From positions 457,119 through 521,118 of the forward strand of contig UCCA01000018.1 of assembly GCA_900470805.1 (NCBI GenBank): a stretch of DNA of 64,000 nt. Reading direction: 5' to 3'. Both the position numbers and the translations under genes were made by a program. The notes beneath the pieces were generated by a model that was not told the origin of the DNA, ran no database searches, and was given only the letters and a program-made list of their open reading frames with translations. The stretch comes from Hyphomicrobiales bacterium (GTDB lineage: Bacteria > Pseudomonadota > Alphaproteobacteria > Rhizobiales > Rhizobiaceae). The first letter of the stretch is position 1. Every line of letters begins with the position of its first letter. Below are positions 56,399 through 64,000 of this stretch, in pieces.

Positions 56399-58387
56399 AT
56401 GTCTTCCACTCTTGACCTTCCGCCGATGAGCAGGCGTTCGCTGCTCTCGGGAATTGCCGCAACATCGGCGCTGGTACTGCTGCATCCGTTCACCGCACGC
56501 GCAGCCGCCAATCAGGCGCATCTGCGGCTGATGGAAACAACCGATATTCACGTCAACGTCTTTCCCTACGACTATTACGCCGACAAGCAGAACGACACGA
56601 TGGGACTGGCGCGCACCGCGACGATCATCGACAGCATTCGCGCCGAAGCCGCCAACTCGCTGCTGATCGACAACGGCGATGTGCTGCAGGGCAATCCGAT
56701 GGGCGACTACATGGCCTATCAGCGCGGTCTGAAGGACGGCGATGTCCACCCTGTCATCAAGGCGATGAACACGCTTGGCTACACCGTCGGCACGCTCGGC
56801 AATCACGAGTTCAACTACGGCCTCGACTTCATGTTCAAGGTTCTGAACGGCGCCAATTTCCCGTTCGTCTGCGCCAACCTGACGAAGGGTCAGCTCGCCT
56901 CCGATCCGAAACAGGACGATCTTTTCTTCAAGCCCTACCTCATCGTCGAGAAGACGATCAAGGACGGGGCCGGCAACGAGAGCCCGGTGAAGATCGGCTT
57001 CATCGGTTTCGTGCCGCCGCAGATCATGCTCTGGGACATCAAGAACCTCGAGGGCAAGGCGCAGACACGCGACATCGTCGAATCCGCCAAGGCTTGGGTT
57101 CCCGCGATGAAGGAAGCTGGCGCCGATATCGTGATTGCGCTGTCTCACTCCGGTATCGATGGGACGGCACCATCCGATAAGATGGAGAACGCGTCTCTGC
57201 ATCTGGCGGCGGTCGATGGCATCGACGCGATATTTACCGGTCACCAGCATCTGGTGTTCCCCGGCCCGAAGACATGGGACGGCATCCAGAATGCTGATCC
57301 GGTCAAGGGGACGCTGCACGGAAAGCCAGCCGTCATGGCCGGCTTCTGGGGCTCGCATCTCGGTTTGATCGACCTGTTGCTGGAGAAGGACGGAAAGAGC
57401 TGGAAGATCGTCGCCTTCACATCTGAGGCGCGGCCGATCTACCATCGCGACGACAAGAAGAAGGTCGTGGCCGATGTGGCCGACAAGAAGGACGTGATCG
57501 AGGCGGCCAAGGCTGAGCACGAGGCGACGCTTGCCTATGTCAGAACCCCTGTCGGCAAGACGTCAGCGCCGCTCTATTCCTATTTTGCGCTGGTCGCCGA
57601 CGACCCTTCTGTTCAAGTCGTCAGCCAGGCGCAGACCTGGTACATCAAGCAAATGCTTGCCGATACCGAGTTCAAGGACCTCGCCGTGCTGTCGGCGGCA
57701 GCGCCATTCAAATCGGGAGGACGCGGCGGCGCGGACTATTACACCGACGTTCCAGCCGGCGATCTGGCGATCAAGAACATCGCCGATCTCTACCTCTACC
57801 CCAATACGGTGCAGGCCGTCGTCATTACCGGCGCGCAGGTGAAGAACTGGCTGGAGATGTCGGCGGGGATGTTCAACGACGTGAAGCCCGGGACCAAGGA
57901 CGCCGATCTTCTGAACGCAGATTTCCCGTCCTACAATTTCGACGTGATCGACGGGGTTACCTATCAGATCGACCTCGCGCAGCCACGCAAGTTCGACAAT
58001 GATGGCAAGGTGATCAATGCTGATGCCAACCGCGTCCAGAACCTGCAGTTCGACGGCAAGCCGATCGATCCGGAGCGGAAGTTCGTTGTCGTCACCAACA
58101 ATTACCGTGCGGGTGGCGGTGGCAAGTTCCCCGACATCGCGGCCGACAAGGTGGTGTTCCAGGCGCCCGATACGAACCGGGATGTGATCGTGCGCTACGT
58201 GCACGAACAGGGCACCATAAACCCGTCAGCGGACGGCAACTGGATCTTCAAGCCGGTGGCCGGCGCGACCGCGACGTTCCAGAGCGGACCGAAGGCGAAG
58301 CAGTTCATCGCTGACGTCAAGGGCGCCAAGATCGAGGATGCCGGCGAAGGCACGGACGGCTTCGCCAAGTTCAGGCTGGTTCTCTGA
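56399..58387 (+). CDS. cpdB: 2',3'-cyclic-nucleotide 2'-phosphodiesterase / 3'-nucleotidase
   Basis: 662 residues from MSSTLDLPPMSRRSLLSGIA, start set by GAAGGAGTTTTC. The SRRSLLSG start and the following hydrophobic stretch with a cut near TARA suggest a Tat-like export signal. N-terminal metallophosphatase domain: METTDIHVNVFPYDYY, DNGDVLQGNPMGDY, GNHEFNYGLDF, SHSGID, GHQH. C-terminal 5'-nucleotidase domain from about 380 with TNNYRAGGGGKFP. Periplasmic hydrolysis of cyclic and 3'-nucleotides for scavenging. Confidence 0.92.
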   Translation: MSSTLDLPPMSRRSLLSGIAATSALVLLHPFTARAAANQAHLRLMETTDIHVNVFPYDYYADKQNDTMGLARTATIIDSIRAEAANSLLIDNGDVLQGNPMGDYMAYQRGLKDGDVHPVIKAMNTLGYTVGTLGNHEFNYGLDFMFKVLNGANFPFVCANLTKGQLASDPKQDDLFFKPYLIVEKTIKDGAGNESPVKIGFIGFVPPQIMLWDIKNLEGKAQTRDIVESAKAWVPAMKEAGADIVIALSHSGIDGTAPSDKMENASLHLAAVDGIDAIFTGHQHLVFPGPKTWDGIQNADPVKGTLHGKPAVMAGFWGSHLGLIDLLLEKDGKSWKIVAFTSEARPIYHRDDKKKVVADVADKKDVIEAAKAEHEATLAYVRTPVGKTSAPLYSYFALVADDPSVQVVSQAQTWYIKQMLADTEFKDLAVLSAAAPFKSGGRGGADYYTDVPAGDLAIKNIADLYLYPNTVQAVVITGAQVKNWLEMSAGMFNDVKPGTKDADLLNADFPSYNFDVIDGVTYQIDLAQPRKFDNDGKVINADANRVQNLQFDGKPIDPERKFVVVTNNYRAGGGGKFPDIAADKVVFQAPDTNRDVIVRYVHEQGTINPSADGNWIFKPVAGATATFQSGPKAKQFIADVKGAKIEDAGEGTDGFAKFRLVL

Positions 58388-58392
58388 TTTCT

Positions 58393-58420
58393 AAAAACGG
58401 CGAGGCAGACATGCCTCGCC
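58393..58420. terminator. Hairpin between cpdB and the LysR gene
   Basis: GGCGAGGCA / TGCCTCGCC with loop GACA; on the minus strand it is followed by TTTTT (the plus-strand A run at 58393-58397). Serves the convergent LysR gene and perhaps cpdB. Confidence 0.65.
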
Positions 58421-59406
58421 TACTCGGCCGCCAGCGGCATCTCGCTTGCGGCAATCTCGCCGAGGGCTGCCGTGAAATCGGCATGATTTGGACAGTTCGA
58501 GAGCAGCTTGTGAAAAGCCTCGATCATCCAGCTTGCGGCCGGTCCCGGCGGATTGGCGATACGGCGTATCGCGTAGATCGGGTACTCGCCCTGTTCGTAG
58601 GCCTGCAGGTCGAGATGAACCAATGTGCCATTCGCAAGATCGTCGCGAATGATCGATGCCGGCAAGCCGCCCCAGCCGAGGCCACCACGGATCAGCGCAT
58701 GCTTGGTGGCGATATCGCTGACCCGCCAGGTCTTGTAGGACAGGACGTTGAAGTCCCGCCCCCTGGTCAGGCCGGACGCGTCGGTGACAACAAGCTGAAC
58801 CTCCTCGCGCACATCGCCCATGGTCAGCGGTCGATCGATCTGCGCCAGCGGGTGATTTCGTGACGCGACCGGCATCATGAAGGAGTGGCCGATCTTTTCG
58901 ACGGTGATCGAATCGTCCTGCTTCAGCACTGCGCCGCCTATACCGATCGTCGCCTTGCCCGACAGCACGGCCTCCATGACCATGCCGAGTTCACCAGCGC
59001 TCAGATTGAGCGCGACGGATGGGAAACGGTCTCGGAACTCGCGCAGCACGGCGACCACCGCTTGCGACGGCACCATGACGCTGATTGCCACGGAGACCTC
59101 AGCCTCCAGACCTTCTTTCAAGCTCTTCACGCGGGCCCGCATCACCTGCAGATCGCTCATCAGCCGCCGCGCATCCTCGAGCATTGCCTTGCCGGCTTCC
59201 GTGAGTTTCGGCTGGCGGGCGCCGGAACGCTCGAAGAGTTGCATCTCAAGCTGCGATTCAAGGTTGGCTATGGTATAACTGACCACGGACTGGGCCCGGT
59301 TGAGCAGCCGCGATGCAGCCGAAAAGCTGCCGGTCTCGGCAACCGTCAGGAAAACCTGCAACTGGTCCAGTGTCGGGTTCGGCAACATTCCGTCCATCCA
59401 ATCCAT
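58420..59406 (-). CDS. LysR-family regulator
   Basis: 328 residues; two further in-frame Met codons (59397, 59388) could be the start, with MLPNPTLDQLQVFLTVAETG the usual N terminus. Winged HTH at about 8-66 (SFSAASRLLNRAQSVVSYTI), effector domain from about 95. It is divergent from the azoreductase gene and probably regulates it. Confidence 0.87.
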   Translation of the reverse strand: MDWMDGMLPNPTLDQLQVFLTVAETGSFSAASRLLNRAQSVVSYTIANLESQLEMQLFERSGARQPKLTEAGKAMLEDARRLMSDLQVMRARVKSLKEGLEAEVSVAISVMVPSQAVVAVLREFRDRFPSVALNLSAGELGMVMEAVLSGKATIGIGGAVLKQDDSITVEKIGHSFMMPVASRNHPLAQIDRPLTMGDVREEVQLVVTDASGLTRGRDFNVLSYKTWRVSDIATKHALIRGGLGWGGLPASIIRDDLANGTLVHLDLQAYEQGEYPIYAIRRIANPPGPAASWMIEAFHKLLSNCPNHADFTAALGEIAASEMPLAAE

Positions 59407-59531
59407 CGATAGCTTCGATCGACATTATCCCAGTTTTTTCGATAGGCCGCTAGACCTATTTCTCTGTCCGACGCCGCGTTTCGAATCTCCCGAGCAAACG
59501 CGAAAACGCAAAGACCAGAGGAATAACAATC

Positions 59532-60146
59532 ATGTCGTCCATTCTGCTCCTGACCTCCAGCCCGCGCGCTGAGTCTCTTTCGACCACCATCGCTGCCGAC
59601 CTCGCCGCCAAGATCCAGGCACAGCAGCCGGGCAGCGTCGTTGTTCGCCGTGACCTCGCCGCAAACCCGCTGCCGCATATCGACGACCTGTTCACCGCCG
59701 CTATCCGCAAGCCGGTCGATGCACGTACCGCTGAAGAAAACGCCGCGGCGAAGATATCCGACGAACTGGTCAACGAGTTGCTCGCAGCCGACACGATCGT
59801 CATCGGCACCGGTCTCATCAACTTCAACATCTACTCGTCGCTGAAGACCTGGATCGACAACGTCGCGCGCGCAGGCCTGACCTTCAAGTACACCGAAAGC
59901 GGCCCCGTTGGCCTTGCGACCGGCAAGAAGGTCTATGTCGTGCTGGCGTCTGGCGGCGTCTACTCGCAGGGTCCGGCAGCCGGCTTGAACCACGCCGTTC
60001 CTTATCTGAAGACCGTCTTCGGCTTCCTCGGCATCACCGACGTCGAAACCATCTATGTCGAAGGCCTGGCCTTCGGTCCGGAAGCTGCCGAGAAGGCAAT
60101 TGGCGCTGCCAAGGCACGTGCCGAGGAACTGGCCCTCGCCGCGTAA
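59532..60146 (+). CDS. azoR: FMN-dependent NADH-azoreductase
   Basis: 204 residues. Flavodoxin-like fold: ILLLTSSPRAESLSTTIAAD at the start, INFNIYSSLKTWIDNVARAG and VLASGGVYSQG around the FMN. AzoR-type enzymes reduce quinones and azo compounds with NADH and protect against electrophile stress. Divergent LysR regulator upstream and a strong terminator downstream. Confidence 0.9.
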   Translation: MSSILLLTSSPRAESLSTTIAADLAAKIQAQQPGSVVVRRDLAANPLPHIDDLFTAAIRKPVDARTAEENAAAKISDELVNELLAADTIVIGTGLINFNIYSSLKTWIDNVARAGLTFKYTESGPVGLATGKKVYVVLASGGVYSQGPAAGLNHAVPYLKTVFGFLGITDVETIYVEGLAFGPEAAEKAIGAAKARAEELALAA

Positions 60147-60167
60147 TTCGGGCGTATCCATTGATCA

Positions 60168-60198
60168 GGACGGTCGGCCCACCGCCGGCCGTCCTTTT
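60168..60198 (+). terminator. Terminator of azoR
   Basis: GGACGGTCGGC / GCCGGCCGTCC, 11-bp stem, one G:U-type pair, loop CCACC, then TTTT. Confidence 0.85.
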
Positions 60199-60236
60199 CG
60201 TTTGTCCGTATCGAAGATCAATTTACGCTGGTCGGA

Positions 60237-61508
60237 TCATTCGCCGCGATCTCGAACGCCGGCACGACCGACGACGCAGTTACGGCCGTTCTTCTTGGCC
60301 TGATAGAGCCGCTGGTCGGCGGCCGACAGCAATGCCGCGAAGCCATCACCATCATCACCGACCGTCGCCACCCCGAGACTGATGGTCACGGGCTTTCCAT
60401 CCGGCGTGGCGACGCTGGATTCGATCGTCCACCGCAATCGTTCGGCAAGGCGCAACGCCTCTCCGTGATCCGTGGCCGGGCACACCGCGACGAACTCCTC
60501 GCCGCCAAAGCGGAACATGCGGTCGGTGGCGCGCAGTATCGTGCCAAGACGCGCTGCGATTGCGCGGAGCACCTCGTCACCTTGCAGGTGTCCGAACTCG
60601 TCGTTGACGTTCTTGAAATGGTCGGCATCGAGGATGATCACGGTGGCGAAATGCCCTTGCCGCAGCGACTCGCGAACCATCAGGGGCGCTTCCATTTCCA
60701 TCCGCGTCCGGTCGTAGAGGCCGGTCAGAATGTCTCGTCCGGTGCGGCTGAGCAGATCGTTGTAGCGCTCGCGGAAGGTCAGATCGCCGAAGATGTCGCC
60801 GATCGGGCGCGCGCCCGAGGTGACCACGGCGCGACCGATCCAGATCTCATAGACGGCAAACAGCGCGGTGTAGATGCAGACGGCAAACATCTTCGCCTTC
60901 CAGCCGCCCCAGAAGGCGGCTGCGGGCACGCCGAGGAAATAATGCAGCGCGCTGAAGAATGCGATCTGGTCGAAGGTCAGAAGCACGAGGCCGCAGATCA
61001 GAAAGCGCAGCACGACCTTGTGCCTGAGGTATCGCCCGAGCCTTTCATAGAGCAGGATGATGCCGATGGCGTCGAGATAGAGAATGGCCGTGCCCCAGAG
61101 CATCAGCCAGCCCATCTCTTTCAAAAACGCGTCGCTGGGCGCCCTGCCCGACGATAACTCGACCGGCACATGCCATTGCAGAATCCAGGCGATGCCGACC
61201 GTCAGCAGATTTCCGATAAAGAGGCCGTAGATCGGCTGGCGTACGATCGCTGCGTCCTCCCGCAGATACAGCATCAGGATCATCATCAGCTTGCCGGTGA
61301 AGAAGACGGAAGAGCCCGGCGAGACAATGCCGAAGGGAAGCTGCACGTAAAAGACGGCCGCGAGGTATGTCTCCATGAAATGCATGACGCCAAGCGCCGT
61401 CAAGAACATGCCGAGGCCAATGCGGTGGCGAAAATGCAGCAGCGTGACCATCAGCGTGAAGTAGCTGACGGCCTCGATGATGAAGAGGAGCAGATTGACG
61501 TCCGCCAT
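60237..61508 (-). CDS. Membrane-bound diguanylate cyclase
   Basis: 423 residues from MADVNLLLFIIEAVSYFTLM. About seven membrane helices fill residues 1-225 and form a sensory membrane domain; a C-terminal GGDEF domain follows. The active site reads GGEEF (335-339) and the inhibitory site RATD lies at 326-329, five residues before it, so the enzyme should make cyclic di-GMP and be feedback-inhibited. Also DADHFKNVNDEFGHLQGDEV is intact. An ATG further upstream (61535) is possible. Confidence 0.88.
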   Translation of the reverse strand: MADVNLLLFIIEAVSYFTLMVTLLHFRHRIGLGMFLTALGVMHFMETYLAAVFYVQLPFGIVSPGSSVFFTGKLMMILMLYLREDAAIVRQPIYGLFIGNLLTVGIAWILQWHVPVELSSGRAPSDAFLKEMGWLMLWGTAILYLDAIGIILLYERLGRYLRHKVVLRFLICGLVLLTFDQIAFFSALHYFLGVPAAAFWGGWKAKMFAVCIYTALFAVYEIWIGRAVVTSGARPIGDIFGDLTFRERYNDLLSRTGRDILTGLYDRTRMEMEAPLMVRESLRQGHFATVIILDADHFKNVNDEFGHLQGDEVLRAIAARLGTILRATDRMFRFGGEEFVAVCPATDHGEALRLAERLRWTIESSVATPDGKPVTISLGVATVGDDGDGFAALLSAADQRLYQAKKNGRNCVVGRAGVRDRGE

Positions 61509-61741
61509 TATCCGCACGTCCTTGCAACGCAGCAATGCGGCCGGATGATCAAGAAAGGCAGAACCGCTGCGACCCGAGCATTGACGGGACCTGTTGCGGT
61601 CTGTCTTCCATTGGACTGTGGCACCGTACGATCCTGCAAAAACTGCTTACCGCAAGATCGCTGCAATGTTTTAAAATTGCATGAGCGAGCAGCCCTCCTG
61701 GCCGCCCGACACAGCAGGATCAGCGCGCGCGACCCGTGATA

Positions 61742-62074
61742 TCAGACCTGACGGACCTTGGCGCCATCACTGAACAGCGATGGGCCGTTCTGATCGATGA
61801 TCTGCTGCGCCTTGCGCACGGTGCACTCGATGGCGTCGTCGGTGGAGGAGAACATGTCGGCGCGGATGAAGTTGCGCACCAGGACCTCGTCGCCGACGAT
61901 CTTTTCGATGCGGCCGGCCAGGCGGTATTGGCCGCCTTCCTTTTGCGGAGCGGCATAAATCGTGCAATCGGCGTAGGGTTGCGGATCAGATGCCACGGCA
62001 GACGGAGCCGCGCCGGGCTGCTTTGCGCCGCCGCCGGAGAACATGGAGAAAATGCTGGAGAATATCGAAGCCAT
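61742..62074 (-). CDS. HlyU family regulator
   Basis: 110 residues. N-terminal MASIFSSIFSMFSGGG, then the HlyU-type domain with PYADCTIYAAPQKEGGQYRL, AGRIEKIVGDEVLVRNFIRA and a TVRKAQQIIDQNG helix. This HlyU is the short alphaproteobacterial family named for a haemolysin regulator; its exact role in rhizobia is not known. The 61509-61741 stretch before the diguanylate cyclase holds no gene. Confidence 0.82.
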   Translation of the reverse strand: MASIFSSIFSMFSGGGAKQPGAAPSAVASDPQPYADCTIYAAPQKEGGQYRLAGRIEKIVGDEVLVRNFIRADMFSSTDDAIECTVRKAQQIIDQNGPSLFSDGAKVRQV

Positions 62075-62135
62075 GATGCGCCTTTGTCAGGAGGGCCGAT
62101 GCCGTCAAGGTTAAATAGGGCCGGTACGGAAGAAG

Positions 62136-63386
62136 TTAAATGATGAGGTTCGCGAGAATCTCGTTTTCGGTGATATCCTCGAAACCGATGCCTGCCGTTT
62201 CGAAATTTGCCAACAACTCCGCAAAGTTCTCAGGCGCCTTGGTCTCGATGCCGATCAGCACCGAACCGAAGTTGCGCGCCGTCTTCTTCAGATATTCGAA
62301 CCGGGCGATATCGTCGTCTGGACCGAGCAGATTGAGGAAATCACGCAGTGCGCCCGGGCGCTGCGGCAGGCGCAGGATGAAGTATTTCTTCACACCGGTG
62401 TGGCGCATTGCCCTTTCCTTAACGTCAGGCAGGCGCTCGAAGTCGAAATTGCCGCCGGAGACGATGGCGATGACGGTCTTGCCGCGGATCGCCTCCGGAT
62501 CCATGGCGGCAATTGCCGTGAGCGACAGGGCGCCGGCCGGCTCAAGCACCACGCCCTCGACGTTCAGCATCTCGTTGATGGTGACGCAGATGGCGTTCTC
62601 CTGCATCAGCATCACCTGATCGCTCGGGAACGCCTTGAGGGCTGCAAAATTCAGATCGCCGATGCGGGCAACGGCGGCGCCGTCGACGAAATTGTCGACC
62701 TTTGACAGCGTCACGACGTCTCCAGCCTCGATGCTGCGCTTGAGGCTCGGGGCGCCTGCGGGCTCGACAAAGACAAAGCCGGTGCTGGGAACGATGTCCT
62801 TCAGGTATCCAGTTGTGCCTGCGGCAAGTCCACCGCCGCCAACCGGCATGACGACGATATCAGGTACTGTCCCGTCCGGCAGTTGCTGCATGATTTCGGC
62901 TGCGACTGTGGACTGGCCTTCGATGATGTCAGCATGGTCGAAGGGCGGCACCATGACACCGTCGATGGTTTCGACATAGTCGCGCGCTGCCTTGTAGCAC
63001 TGGTCGAAGAAGTCACCGGTCAGCTTGATGGTGATGAACTCGCCACCGAATATGCGGGTCTTGTCGATCTTCTGCTGCGGCGTGGTGACGGGCATGAAAA
63101 CAACGCCGTGGACGCCGAAATGACGGCATACGAAGGCGAATCCCTGGGCGTGGTTTCCGGCGGAGGCGCAGACGAAAATCTTGTCTGACGCGCCTTCGGC
63201 GATGCGCTTGCGGAAGAAATTGAACGCGCCACGAATTTTGTAGGAACGGACCGGCGACAGATCTTCGCGTTTCAACCAGATGTCGGCGCCATAGCGTGCG
63301 GACAAATGCTCATTGAGTTGCAGCGGCGTTGCCGGGAACAGCCCACGCAGGGCCTCCATGGCAGCTTCGACGTTCTGTCTGGTCAC
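62136..63386 (-). CDS. ilvA: Threonine ammonia-lyase (threonine dehydratase)
   Basis: 416 residues. PLP lysine K50 in SPVRSYKIRGAFNF, phosphate loop with VMPVGGGGLAAGTTGYL, and a C-terminal ACT-like regulatory domain from about 330 (KKYFILRLPQRPGALRDFL). It makes 2-oxobutanoate for isoleucine synthesis and is likely inhibited by isoleucine through that domain. Of the single-ACT length class. Confidence 0.9.
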   Translation of the reverse strand: MTRQNVEAAMEALRGLFPATPLQLNEHLSARYGADIWLKREDLSPVRSYKIRGAFNFFRKRIAEGASDKIFVCASAGNHAQGFAFVCRHFGVHGVVFMPVTTPQQKIDKTRIFGGEFITIKLTGDFFDQCYKAARDYVETIDGVMVPPFDHADIIEGQSTVAAEIMQQLPDGTVPDIVVMPVGGGGLAAGTTGYLKDIVPSTGFVFVEPAGAPSLKRSIEAGDVVTLSKVDNFVDGAAVARIGDLNFAALKAFPSDQVMLMQENAICVTINEMLNVEGVVLEPAGALSLTAIAAMDPEAIRGKTVIAIVSGGNFDFERLPDVKERAMRHTGVKKYFILRLPQRPGALRDFLNLLGPDDDIARFEYLKKTARNFGSVLIGIETKAPENFAELLANFETAGIGFEDITENEILANLII

Positions 63387-63564
63387 GTTGTCAGTCCCTT
63401 GTTTCTCCGCTCGACCCTATGCCATAGGCGTGGCGGGGAAAGAAGCCCATTTTCGGGCTCAGCGGTTCGCTCCGCGATCCACGATTGCACGCAGTTCGGG
63501 AATCGCGACGTGATAACGCAGTTGTGCGCTGGAAACGTCCGGCAACATCGTTATTGTAGGTTTC

Positions 63565-63921
63565 ATGACAGCAGACAAACTTGCCCGGCCAGTCGCCTGG
63601 ATTCTCCTCGCCGCCATCATCTTCGTCACCGTATCGCCGATAGGCCTGCGCCCGCATACGGTCACGTCGGTCGATATCGACCGGGGTCTGGCCTATCTGT
63701 TGGTTGGCCTCGCGTTTGCGCTCGCCTATCCCAGGCACTGGATCACCGTAGCCGCCCTGCTGATCATAGGCGCAGTGGGCATCGAATACCTGCAATATCT
63801 CTCGCCCACGCGGCATGCCCGCCTGCACGATGCCGGCGTCAAAGCTGTTGGTGCGTGCATCGGCGTCCTTGCCGGCACGGTATTCAATCGCTTTCGCACA
63901 CCGAAGCTCGACGCGCGATAA
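63565..63921 (+). CDS. VanZ-like membrane protein
   Basis: 118 residues, four predicted helices with short loops: AWILLAAIIFVTVSPIGLRP, YLLVGLAFALAYP, WITVAALLIIGAVGIEYLQY, and a final one with KAVGACIGVLAGTVFN. The SPIGLRP and ARLHDAGVKAVGACIG segments fit the VanZ-like family. Its role in rhizobia is unknown. Divergent from ilvA; nothing is seen in the last 79 bases of the window. Confidence 0.75.
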   Translation: MTADKLARPVAWILLAAIIFVTVSPIGLRPHTVTSVDIDRGLAYLLVGLAFALAYPRHWITVAALLIIGAVGIEYLQYLSPTRHARLHDAGVKAVGACIGVLAGTVFNRFRTPKLDAR

Positions 63922-64000
63922 GCCCTCCCCGGCAACAGATGCCCTTGACTGAATCGCCGCAGTCGTTGAATGAGGTGGCTATGCGGGCGTGGCGAAACTG

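Noticed and set aside
56399..58387. cpdB as a partner or counter to the Acb1-like domain
   Set aside because: cpdB is a normal periplasmic nucleotidase in a chromosomal context 45 kb away; a shared cyclic nucleotide theme is no evidence of a link.

Overview
The window looks like a chromosomal segment of a Rhizobiaceae alphaproteobacterium (Rhizobium / Ensifer / Agrobacterium / Neorhizobium type). The evidence is the GC-rich codon use, DUF982 and BA14K proteins, a DUF47-pit phosphate operon preceded by a PHO box, ChrR and HlyU homologues, and a GapR-like phage protein. The genus cannot be fixed from the sequence alone.

Positions 1 to about 34.7 kb are the integrase-proximal part of a siphovirus-type prophage whose other end lies left of the window. 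On the minus strand from 13.8 kb down to 0.3 kb runs the packaging, head and tail module: terminase small and large subunits, a portal fused to an Acb1-like 2H phosphodiesterase domain, DUF2213 protease/scaffold, cement protein, DUF2184 capsid, connector proteins, tail terminator, tail tube, and a tail assembly chaperone with an apparent -1 frameshift extension. Plus-strand moron-like genes interrupt it. From 14 to 21 kb lie an initiator-like tRNA, small genes and a replication/nuclease operon (DnaA domain IV protein, replication protein, HNH, DUF1064 nuclease, cytosine-methylase-like protein). From 21.4 to 25 kb is the control region: a minus-strand operon of cro, a GapR fusion and small membrane proteins, and a plus-strand operon of cI with two membrane proteins. 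Two clusters of a 16-bp operator flank the cI operon, in the manner of lambda OR and OL. From 25 to 32 kb a plus-strand operon carries Erf annealase, a YqaJ exonuclease, HNH proteins, a DfrB/R67-like dihydrofolate reductase homologue and many small genes joined by ATGA overlaps. Excisionase and tyrosine integrase close the element at 34.6 kb.

From 34.9 kb on the genes are ordinary chromosomal ones: BA14K, DUF47-pit, tRNA-Asn, lipoproteins and an MFS exporter. A group of photolyase, FAD oxidoreductase, DUF1365, cyclopropane-fatty-acid-synthase-like methyltransferase and MFS transporter (41 to 47.5 kb) faces an SDR-chrR operon (47.5 to 49.1 kb). Both have a matching ECF-type promoter (TGATCC, 16 bp, CGTA), which suggests a singlet-oxygen/photo-oxidative stress regulon; no sigma factor gene lies beside chrR. 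Then follow cysK, alaX, sseA, GNAT and DUF1203, the ald/aldR pair, a DMT transporter, PilZ, cpdB, a LysR/azoreductase pair, a GGDEF protein, hlyU, ilvA and a VanZ-like gene.
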